From positions 21,749,145 to 21,813,144 of the forward strand of contig JACMZG010001863.1 in the NCBI GenBank assembly GCA_018340805.1: a stretch of DNA of 64,000 bases, written 5' to 3'. The position numbers and the translations under genes are program-made. The DNA is from Microvelia longipes. Its lineage: Eukaryota > Arthropoda > Insecta > Hemiptera > Veliidae. A model generated the notes under the pieces. The model searched no databases, was not told the origin of the DNA, and saw only the letters and a list, made by a program, of their open reading frames with translations. Shown here piece after piece: positions 12,301-20,870 of the stretch; positions within the stretch are counted from its first letter, which is position 1, and each line of letters opens with the position of its first letter.

Positions 12301-12417
12301 TTAGATTATATCAACCTTAATCAAGTACATTCGGGTACCTTCGGAAGTACACTCGGGTGCATTCGTTTCTTGGGTTAATAAAGAAGGCAGTGCATATTCA
12401 TTCAGTTTTTCTCCCAT
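12301..12417 (-). CDS. 38-codon ORF upstream of polymerase copy C
   Basis: Starts MGEKLNEYALPSLL, the same length as in A and D. It includes PECTSEGT, the left-arm variant shared with copy A. It lies about 100 bases before the polymerase ATG at 12200 and in a different frame. Function unknown; it may be a leader or part of a spliced 5' end. Confidence 0.35.
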   Translation of the reverse strand: MGEKLNEYALPSLLTQETNAPECTSEGTRMYLIKVDII

Positions 12418-12541
12418 TAGTTTGTCTAGACGATTAAAGAAGGGTAACCTCCAGACTCGTCAGGGGCACAAAGTTTTTTAAAAAGTTGCTTTTTTTCATA
12501 AAACTTTTATGTTTTGCGTTCTAAACAGATTCCAACATTAC

Positions 12542-12549
12542 CTTTTATA
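12542..12549 (-). promoter_or_regulatory. TATA box, arm C
   Basis: TATAAAAG on the minus strand at the position conserved in all arms, about 340 bases before the polymerase ATG. Confidence 0.45.
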
Positions 12550-12779
12550 CGAGAATCTACAAATAAACTGTTCTTTAACAATATAAAAGTGAGTTTTTAA
12601 ATAAGTATTTAGTTCATACGCAATAATGGCTTAATGTAAAAATTAATAATAAATTGAGTTCCCCACTCCTTTTTAGTTTAGCCACGCCCACACTTCTACG
12701 AAGAAAGCCGAAAATTACCGAATTTATTCGGGTAATTATTTGACTGGGCTTTAAAACTTAATTGAAGAACCTACACATC

Positions 12780-12972
12780 ATTCCAAAGGCATTTATTACA
12801 CCACCACAAACTGTTGCAACGACTTTTCCTGAATACTTCCAAATAAAGTTCATATTTTTCCCCTCCTAAGCGGATATTTACATACATTGGTTTGTTATTC
12901 CAACCATGTCCTGGTCATCAGCAGATTTGTCGCGTATCCAATATTCTTCCGGAAAACTGAAAATAACATTTC
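12780..12972 (-). pseudogene. Decayed polymerase N-terminal fragment, arm C
   Basis: Carries the KSADDQDMVG block (about 12905-12930, minus strand) and degraded flanks as in the other arms. It lies upstream of the promoter and is outside the current gene. Confidence 0.6.
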
Positions 12973-13426
12973 ACTGGGAAGTAAACTTAAAACAAACTGC
13001 TAATAACGAGTTTCCCAACACTTATATTTTTAGTATGCTAAAAATTATTCCTTAAATAGCTTTTATTAATTACTTTTACAAAACTAAACTGTACTAAAAG
13101 TAAACTAAAAGTGTACAACTTTTAGGAAATTGTTGAAAAATAACAAAAGAATCTATTTATAATTTTAAATAACTTAATTATATAAACGTTTTAAAATGTA
13201 CACGTATAAAATTTTAAAACTTTTCTTTTAATTATTTAATAAATGTTTTATTTATAATGTTATTTTACACAAACTTCTTCAAAGTTCAATAACTTAAACC
13301 TAATAAAAGCTATATAAAAAAAAGATAAAAAGAGTGAATCATATGTGTTTTTTATATGCGAAGCTAGATGATCTAGTCCTAAAGGGATAAAACCCCCCAC
13401 CACACTCACAAAAAGTAGTGATAAAA

Positions 13427-13716
13427 TGAGGTAAGAGGGACAGTATATACTCCTGCCTTCAGAGCGCCCTCAGGCCTGAGTACCCGTCCAAGGCGGGAGT
13501 ACCCTTCTAAGGCAGGAGTATCCTAAGGGTACCCTTGAAGGCAGGAGTATCCCAGAGGTTCCCTCAAGGCAGGAGTATCCTCTCTACCCCCACCCCCATT
13601 GTACTCCTGCCTTATACCCCCTTCTAATTGTGCTCACATTGTGTTGCTGGTTTAGTATACCTTCATGCAGTTATGTAACCATCAACTCAAGCCTTCCGTA
13701 TATGTCCTGTCTAACC
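13427..13716. repeat. Asymmetric centre of palindrome 2 with about 30-bp GC-rich repeats
   Basis: Same sequence and orientation as 3287-3571, with small differences (for example ctaaggcaggagta here, ctaaggcggagta there). Same orientation in both palindromes shows that the unit was copied as a direct repeat. No ORF of note. Confidence 0.85.
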
Positions 13717-14179
13717 TTTTTTATCACTACTTTTTGTGAGTGTGGTGGGGGGTTTTATCCCTTTAGGACTAGATCATCTAGCTTCGCATATAAAAAACAC
13801 ATATGATTCACTCTTTTTATCTTTTTTTTTTATATAGCTTTATATAAGGTTTAAGTTATTGAACTTTGAAGAAGTTTGTGTAAAATAACATTATAAATAA
13901 AACATTTATTAAATAATTAAAAGAAAAGTTTTAAAATTTTATGCGTGTACATTTTAAAACGTTTATATAATTAAGTTATTTAAAATTATAAATAGATTCT
14001 TTTGTTATAATTTAATTATTTTCCTAAAAGTTGTACACTTTTAGTTTACTTTTAGTACAGTTTAGTTTTGTAAAAGTAATTAACAAAAGCTATTTAAGGA
14101 ATAATTTTTAGCATACTAAAAATATAAGCGTTGGGAAACTCGTTATTAGCAGTTTGTTTTAAGTTTACTTCCCAGTGAA

Positions 14180-14378
14180 ATGTTATTTTCAGTTTTCCGG
14201 AAGAATATTGGATACGCGACAAATCTGCTGATGACCAGGACATGGTTGGAATAACAAACCAATGTATGTAAATATCCGCTTAGGAGGGGAAAATATGAAC
14301 TTTATTTGGAAAGTATTCAGGAAAAGTTGTTGCAACAGTTTGTGTTGGTGTATTAAAAAATGCCTTTGGAATGATGTG
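14180..14378 (+). pseudogene. Decayed polymerase N-terminal fragment, arm D
   Basis: Positions 14221-14246 are identical over 26 bases to 15117-15142 inside the gene, both encoding KSADDQDMVG. Preceding bases resemble the stretch before the polymerase ATG (ttattttcagtt against ttatttccagtt, then ttccgga in both). Following frames hold a VCVGVLKN-like string similar to VCVDIVKM in the gene, interrupted by stops. This is an older partial duplication, now non-coding. Confidence 0.65.
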
Positions 14379-14414
14379 TAGGTTCTTCAATTAAGTTTTA
14401 AAGCCCAGTCAAAT

Positions 14415-14439
14415 AATTACCCGAATGAATTCGGTAATT
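14415..14439. repeat. 25-bp imperfect palindrome between relic and promoter
   Basis: aattacccgaatgaattcggtaatt reads nearly the same on both strands. It is conserved at 2571-2595, 4256-4280 and, with one change, 12713-12737. It sits between the decayed fragment and the TATA box. It could be a protein-binding site or a mutated end of an earlier inverted junction. Confidence 0.5.
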
Positions 14440-14603
14440 TTCGGCTTTCTTCGTAGAAGTGTGGGCGTGGCTAAACTAAAAAGGAGTGGGGGAACTCAAT
14501 TTATTATTAATTTTTACATTAAGCCATTATTGCGTATGAACTAAATACTTATTTAAAAACTCACTTTTATATTGTTAAAGAACAGTTTATTTGTAGATTC
14601 TCG

Positions 14604-14611
14604 TATAAAAG
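14604..14611 (+). promoter_or_regulatory. TATA box, arm D
   Basis: TATAAAAG 124 bases before the short ORF and 342 before the polymerase ATG. Conserved in all arms. The likely transcript start would lie some 30 bases downstream, near 14635. Confidence 0.5.
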
Positions 14612-14734
14612 GTAATGTTGGGATCTGTTTAGAACGCAAAACATAAAAGTTTTATGAAATAAAGCAACTTTTAAAAAACTTTGTGCCCCTGACGAGTCTG
14701 GAGGTTACCCTTCTTTAATCGTCTAGACAAACTA

Positions 14735-14851
14735 ATGGGAGAAAAACTGAATGAATATGCACTGCCTTCTTTATTAACCCAAGAAACGAATGCACCCGAG
14801 AGTACTTCCGAAGGTACCCGAATGTACTTGATTAAGGTTGATATAATCTAA
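14735..14851 (+). CDS. 38-codon ORF upstream of polymerase copy D
   Basis: MGEKLNEYALPSLL start, hydrophilic, rich in E, S and T, ending at TAA 101 bases before the polymerase ATG. It follows the TATA box, so it would be the first ORF on the mRNA. It is out of frame with the polymerase. It is conserved in length in three of four arms, but the arms are too similar for that to prove coding. Confidence 0.38.
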   Translation: MGEKLNEYALPSLLTQETNAPESTSEGTRMYLIKVDII

Positions 14852-14952
14852 ATAAAAGCTGAAGGTGTTCACTCATAGCCTAGACTCTGATAAGATTACG
14901 TCGTGTTCTAGCAAAATATTATTTCCAGTTAAAACTTGAATCGTTCCGGATA

Positions 14953-17900
14953 ATGGAAGGAGTACATTTCAATATTACTGGCGAAACTGAAAAACGGTTC
15001 ACTCGCTTCAAGGCTGAAAATGTTTGTGTCAAGGCTCGGCTTAAATCTCCACCTGAAGATGAAAACTCTCTGAAATGGTTTGAAACATCTATTGCAGGTC
15101 TTGTAAAATACGCTACTAAATCTGCTGATGACCAGGACATGGTAGGGTTGACAGTAAAAAATCACTCAAGATGTATGGATAAACCTATAGGAATCTCCAT
15201 GAAAAAGAAAAGTGATCTCAACATGGACAGCATTTGGGAGATAGTGGCAGGTGTTATTCAGTCGAACGTAAATTTTGGAGTCACTGATAACATATCTGTT
15301 TGTGTTGATATAGTAAAGATGCCCATGGGAAACGGTCGAGGAGGAGGAGTTAAACGAAAAGGACAAGATATTGCCGATTTAGCAAAAAGAAAGAAAAGTG
15401 TCGTTTCAATTAATGGAGATAAAAATTGTTTAACAAAAGCATTGGTAATTGGGATGGCGTATGCAGATAACAATAAAAAGCTCTTTGTTGAATACCGTAA
15501 GGCAGCTAAAGATATTCGAAGATTAAAACTTGATGAAGCGGCCGTAAAACTAATGAAAGACGCCGATGTCGACTTATCAAAAGGAGGGGGTATTCCTGAA
15601 CTACAAAATTTCAAAAATACCTTAAGGAGTATAATATATTAGTGTATGAAGGATTTGACCATAAAAATTTGATTTTCCGAGGAAATAGTGGATTGAGAGA
15701 TATTAATTTATTGTATCACAATAACCACTATGACTGCATTATAAACCCCGAGGAGCATTTGCTCAGGAGCATTATTGCAAAGCTTGTAAAGGGTTCTCAT
15801 CTTATGCAGCGTTTCATACCTGTCCAGATAGATGTCCGGATTGTAAGACAGAACGAAAGTGTAAGAAAGAGGGGTCTAAAATAAATGTGTAGAATGTAGA
15901 AGAGAATTCAATTCGAGTCAGTGCTTTAACAATCATAAATCTAATAAAATACAAGGTATATCTGTATGCGGATATCTAAATAAATGTAAACTGTGCTTTA
16001 AGACCCATAATACTAATGAAAAACATGTATGCCATGGTTCAAGATGTAGAAATTGTTATGAAATAGTTTCCCAAAACCACTTGTGTTTTATTCAGCCTTT
16101 AAAAACCAAAGTTCCGTCTGATAAAAAGGTTTTATTTGTCTGTTATGACTTTGAGTCTAGAACAGAGAATGAAGTAGGAACAAATAGTCGAGAGCACAAG
16201 CCAAATTTAATCAATATACAGCAATTCTGTTCTGAGTGCGAGTTTGAAGACACTCCTGAGTATAACTGCGCAAAATGTGGGGTAAGAAGCACAACATATG
16301 AAGAAGAACCAGTAAAAACTTTGTTGAGTTTTTGAGAAAAAAACAATCATTTGACAAAATTATATGCATAGCACATTTCGCAAAGGGTTATGATAGTCAC
16401 TTCCTTTTAAATGACTTTTTAGAAAGAAATGGAAACCTGAGTTAATTATGAAAGGAACTGAAATCTTACAAATGAAAGTTGAGCACCTTACTTTTCTGGA
16501 TTCATTAAATTTTTTACCTATGCCGTTGTCTGCACTACCTAAAGCTTTTAACTTATCCGCTAAGAAAGGATTCTATCCTCATTTGTTCAACACAGATTCT
16601 AATAAAAATTATGTCGGTAAATATCCGGATCCAGATTTTTACGGAGTTGACTACATGAAACCTAAGGAAAGAATTAAGTTTTTTGAGTGGTACGACTCAG
16701 TAAAAGATGGAACTTTTGATAATAAGAAAGAGTTATTAGAATATTGCACAGCTGACGTAACAGTTTTAAGACAAGCAATTCAAAGGTTCCGGAGACTTTT
16801 CTTAAAAGTAGGTAATGTAGACCCTCTCTTAGAATCAATTACTCTGGCATCTTGTTGCAATAAAATGTTAAGAAGAAAGTTTTTGAAGCCGAATACTATA
16901 GGTTTGATTCCAGTACAGGGTTACCGTATGGGCGATAAGCAGTCTCCAGGAGCTATAAAGTGGTTAATTTCTATGGAAAAGAAGTTAAGCGTATCAATAC
17001 GGCATGCAGGTAATGGCAGAGAGGTGTCATTACCAGAGTTCGGAAAAAAGAAAGTAGATGGTTACATAGAAGATCAAAACATATTTTAGAGTATTTTGGA
17101 TGCTGGTGGCATGGTTGCATATCTTGTTTTAAAAACCAACGAGAAACGTTTATACAAGGAAAGTCTGATGATACTTTAGCAAAGCGATATGAAAACACTT
17201 TAAATAGAATAAAGAGATTTGAAGATGCGGGTTACAAAGTAACATATATATGGGAATGCGAGTTTAAAAGTACTGATGTATCCGATATGAATCTTGATGT
17301 ATTAGCATCACCTCTACAGATACGCGATAGTTTATACGGAGGCCGCACAGAAACTTACAAATCATACATGAAAACAAAAGAGATGGAGAAAATTAGGTAC
17401 ATAGATATTTGCTCTCTTTATCCGTATGTCTGTAAATATTCTAAATTGCCAATAGGACATCCTAAAGTCTATGTAGGCAATGATTGCCCAAAATGGAATA
17501 AAATTACGGATGGTATCATAAAATGTAAAGTAGTTCCTCCAAGAAAACTTGACCATCCTGTACTTCCAGTAAAATTACATAAAAAGCTACTCTTCCCTCT
17601 TTGTCGAACTTGCGCTGAGAGTTTAAACCAAAATATATGTTATCACTCTGATGAGGAAAGATCTATATCAGGTACATGGGTTGTAGACGAAGTAAAATTA
17701 GCTGTAAAGATGGGGTATAAAGTAATAGAAATCTTAGAGTTCTGGGAGTATGAAGTAAGTCAGTATGATCAAAAATCACGGCAAGGGGGGTTATTTGGAG
17801 ATTACGTAAATACATTTCTTAAGTACAAACAAGAAGCCAGTGGTTGGCCCTCTTGGGCAAACACTGATAACTTGAAAAATAAATACATTGAAGACTATTT

Positions 17901-18690
17901 TAAAATGGAAGGAGTAAAATTAGATAAAGATTCCATATCAGTCAATCCCGGATTACGCCTTCTGTCAAAGTTAGTTTTAAACAGCATGTGGGGGCGATTT
18001 TGTATGTCAGAAAATAAACCTCAGACTCAAATAGTAAAAGACCGACTGGAGCTTTTAGAACTCTTAAACAGGCCCGGGATAGAAATAATAAAATGTCTTA
18101 TTGTAAATGAAGACGTAGCATGGGTGAACTGGAGGTACATTACTGAATGCATTGTTCCCAACAAAACCGTAAATGTAGCAGTAGCGGCGTATGTAACTAC
18201 GTTTGCAAGAATAAAACTTTATAGTTATTTACAGAAGCTAGGGAGTGCTGTAGGGTACTGTGATACTGATGCAGTCGTATATCTAGAGCGGCCTGATGAT
18301 GTTTATAAACCTGATTTAGGAGAGTATTTAGGCCAAATGACCAATGAACTAGAAGAGTACGGGGAAAATGCGTATGGGACTGAATGGGTTAGTGGAGGCC
18401 CTAAAAACTACGCTTTGTCCATATTCGATCCCGACTCCCAAACAACAAGTGAGATGTGTAAAGTTAAAGGTATTTCTTTAAATTATTCCTCGTCACAAAG
18501 AATCAACATGGAGTCGATGAAGGAATTGATTCTTAACCCTGAAAGTGAACCAATAATAATAAATAATCCGCTGAAAATTAAAAGAAAACATCCTGGAGTT
18601 GTAGTCACGGAGGCCGAAGAAAAACGATATAGAGTTGTATTTAATAAAAGAAAGCGTCTAGGAAACTCATCTTTACCATATGGTTATTAG
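14953..18690 (+). pseudogene. Protein-primed DNA polymerase B, copy D (full span, about 1245 codons, frameshifted)
   Basis: Most complete copy. Approximate residue positions: OTU-like domain with DKNC (159) and NHYD (about 258); cysteine-rich zinc-binding region (270-375); exonuclease motifs YDFES (about 398), HFAKGYDSHFLL (about 475) and EYCTADVTVL (about 597); a GCWWHGC segment resembling VSR-type nuclease inserts (about 715); palm motifs DICSLYPYVCKY (817), KLVLNSMWGRF (1006) and YCDTDAVVY (1102); GPKNYAL (about 1149). The order 3'-5' exonuclease then palm, with all catalytic aspartates present, is that of protein-primed PolB of Polinton/adintovirus type. The frame breaks near 15606, 15750, 15885, 16317, 16430 and 17085, mostly single-base changes in homopolymers. 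The C-terminal 467 codons (17287-18690) are open and end at TAG. It differs from the other copies in a few substitutions (for example NCLTKAL). Family assignment is firm; activity of this copy as assembled is not expected. Confidence 0.92.
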
Positions 18691-18709
18691 AGGATAAGCG
18701 AAAAACTCG

Positions 18710-18715
18710 AATAAA
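18710..18715 (+). terminator. Polyadenylation signal after polymerase copy D
   Basis: AATAAA 20 bases after the stop codon of copy D, followed by AT-rich sequence. This is the usual position for an animal poly(A) signal, although such hexamers are common in AT-rich DNA. Confidence 0.35.
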
Positions 18716-20100
18716 AATAATTTATTATAAATCTATTGTACATGATAACCGATAAATAATGAAAATAATGTGAAGAAATGCAAGAATGTAATTTATTGTA
18801 ATACTTTTAGATGTATATATTACAAGAAATATTAAAAATGTAGATATTTGTAAAACTATTTAATAATAAATGATTAGTGATAAAATTAACTATTTTTTGT
18901 CTTTCCTTAGTTCCCTAATTCCACGCAAATCTTAATAAGAAGTTTCTTTTAAAAAAAATATTTAGGATATGAGTTGAGAGAAGAACAAAGCAGTGGAGTA
19001 ACCTAACCTAAATAAAACACTCATCATTGTATAAAATCAGATTTTAACTACAAAAGCTAAGAAAAAGTATCCGCATGTAATAGGACAGAAGAGATCCAAG
19101 ATCAAACCTATCATTAATATAGGTTTTATGATCCTCGATGTCAGATGTACTACGTCAATAATAAAAGAACTAGAGGGACAGTAGTTAAAGGTCACAGATG
19201 AGGGACCGTAAATTGGTAACTACAAGGGGAAGTATGGAATATACATTTAAAAATAAGCGGGAATTATAAAAGCGACGCTAGCGCCAATACCACTATTGAG
19301 TTTCCCTCTAGCGGACAATTGAGGAACTAGTGTGTCTATACGCCGGTGTACACTACTGTGGTCAGTAGGTAGAGGGGTGACTGCCAGGATTACAGCGCAG
19401 ACTTGCTTCGTTCGTCCTCAGATATCGAAACAATAAATTAGCCCTTTTTCACATTTTAAAAACGAGTGTAGCGAATCTTAAGTGTAGATTAGTGTTGCAA
19501 ATTCGATAAGGCAAGGAAAAGTACGCCGTAACAGATTTTTTTCTGTTGTTGATGTCTTTGATCATTTACTGCTGTGGCTCCGTTAAAGGCTTTCGGCCTT
19601 TCCATAAGAACCAATTTAAAGACCATAAAAACCGTTTTGTACTCACTTGATACATAATAGTAATTTATGCATCAAGGAAGAAAAATAATATTATTTAAGA
19701 TTTTTTTTCTTCTTGACATTTGTCATAACATCTTCTAACTCAAATATGTGCAATAAACCTTTCTGATAAATATATGTAACTTTCTTTATAAATATTTTTT
19801 TATTTTATGAATAATGTAAAACGAAGGTCACTAGCTAGTTGATGTTAATTAAGATATTTTATAAAAAATTCCATGGACGTTATAAATATGCTTAGGAGAA
19901 GGTAATGGTCCTCGGTGACCTCCACACGTGGGCTTTTAATGCTGCTCAGTCATCAACAAATTACATCTAAATTAGTGCTTTCGTCGTATTTAATTTTTTT
20001 TAATGTTCGCATATTTATTTAGAACAGCATTTTTTAAGTCTCACTCTTATTTTTTCTTTTATTTATTTATACCTTAGGTATGTATGAAAAGTTATTTGTT
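18716..20100. other. Non-coding stretch with a GC-richer 180-bp island
   Basis: No gene recognised. At 18900-18950 (minus) a short stretch resembles the one at 50045-50115 and may be a retroelement tail. At 19255-19435 a more GC- and CpG-rich island starts with ATTATAAAAGCG and includes a TCAGT initiator-like site near 19361. It could be a host promoter or an old repeat. Confidence 0.4.
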
Positions 20101-20107
20101 TGCACTA

Positions 20108-20245
20108 AAAATCTGAAACCGAGATATCCCCTAAATAGTTGGTTTTAAGTGTTTCAAATACTTTCTGAGTGGGTTTGAAGTGATCTGTCTACCTGTTATA
20201 ATCGTAACTGGAAATTTAAGGTGTAAAACTCTCTTGCATCTCATT
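20108..20245 (+). repeat. Interspersed repeat family R1, copy 1
   Basis: Shares with 48605-48775 (minus) and 56985-57215 (plus) the sequence of blocks actaaaaatctgaaaccgag, a TTTTAAG-type block, ctgag...gttt and tgtctg. Diverged, no ORF. The class is unknown; similar tails with gtctgtctg are common in arthropod repeats. Confidence 0.5.
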
Positions 20246-20313
20246 TTTGCATAAATAACTATGAATTTTGGGGTAATTGCATAAATAACAAAATTTAGTA
20301 CCCTCAATAGTAG

Positions 20314-20870
20314 TTTATATACTTAGAATAATACTATATATAGAAGGAGCACTACTGATAACACGAAAGTCGGTTCACTGATGCAACTAAGTAATGCTGC
20401 CACCCTAACAATATACAATTTAAAAAAAAAAAGTTGGCAATACTTCCGGTTGCTGAATTATTATGTTCTATAATTAGTGAATGATTGATTATTCATGAAA
20501 TACTAATATAAATATCGGTGCATTACAATATTTAAAGCATTTTATATTGTAGTTTAACGTATTTATTAAAATTATATATAATAAGTAGTCCTCGTCAACT
20601 AAATGTAGATTCTTGTATTCCGCCACCCTTTTGCCATCTAAGACCAGTTTTATTAAATACTCAGCAGGTGTTTTAAGTTATTATATTTGTTCTTAACGAT
20701 CTTTCTTCTTTAATAGATATTTATGACAAATATTTAAAATAATGTTTTGTTGTCAGGTTGGCAGCATTACTTAGTTGCACCAGTCAACCGGCTTTCGTGT
20801 TATCAGTGGAATTACATTGTGTTTACGGCACTGTGCTCCTTCTATATATAGTATTATTCTAAGTTTATAT
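20314..20870. mobile_element. MITE-like element with long terminal inverted repeats
   Basis: 20314-20346 and 20838-20870 are inverted copies (acttagaataatactata core). Inner parts 20352-20412 and 20751-20810 continue the match (aactaagtaatgctgcca). The left arm lacks about 25 bases present in the right. Length about 557 bp with no coding capacity, so it is a non-autonomous DNA transposon or foldback element. No convincing target-site duplication was seen. Confidence 0.75.

Larger units (their letters stand above)
7481..13426 (-). repeat. Left arm (C) of head-to-head palindrome 2
   Basis: Near-identical to arm A in the same orientation and inverted relative to arm D. Excluding the 1000 Ns it is about 4.95 kb, matching D from 13717 to about 18681, so the whole polymerase up to three codons before its stop is covered. 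It shares arm-specific variants with A (tacact at 12348-12353; acacgtata near 13200; a gttgaaaaat block near 13131). Confidence 0.92.
13717..18681 (+). repeat. Right arm (D) of palindrome 2
   Basis: Inverted copy of arm C over about 4.96 kb and direct copy of arm B. The proven extent of homology ends at about 18681, where the B/C junction supplies the last comparable bases. Whether the element continues to the right cannot be told from this window. Confidence 0.9.

Noticed and set aside
1..18690. Complete Polinton/Maverick
   Set aside because: Only PolB is visible. No integrase, packaging ATPase, protease or capsid frames were found on either strand, and no typical terminal repeats beyond the palindrome arms.
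1..18690. Mitochondrial or bacterial linear plasmid
   Set aside because: Protein-primed PolB also occurs there, but the domain set, the TATA/poly(A) signals and the animal transposon-rich flank fit a nuclear animal element better.
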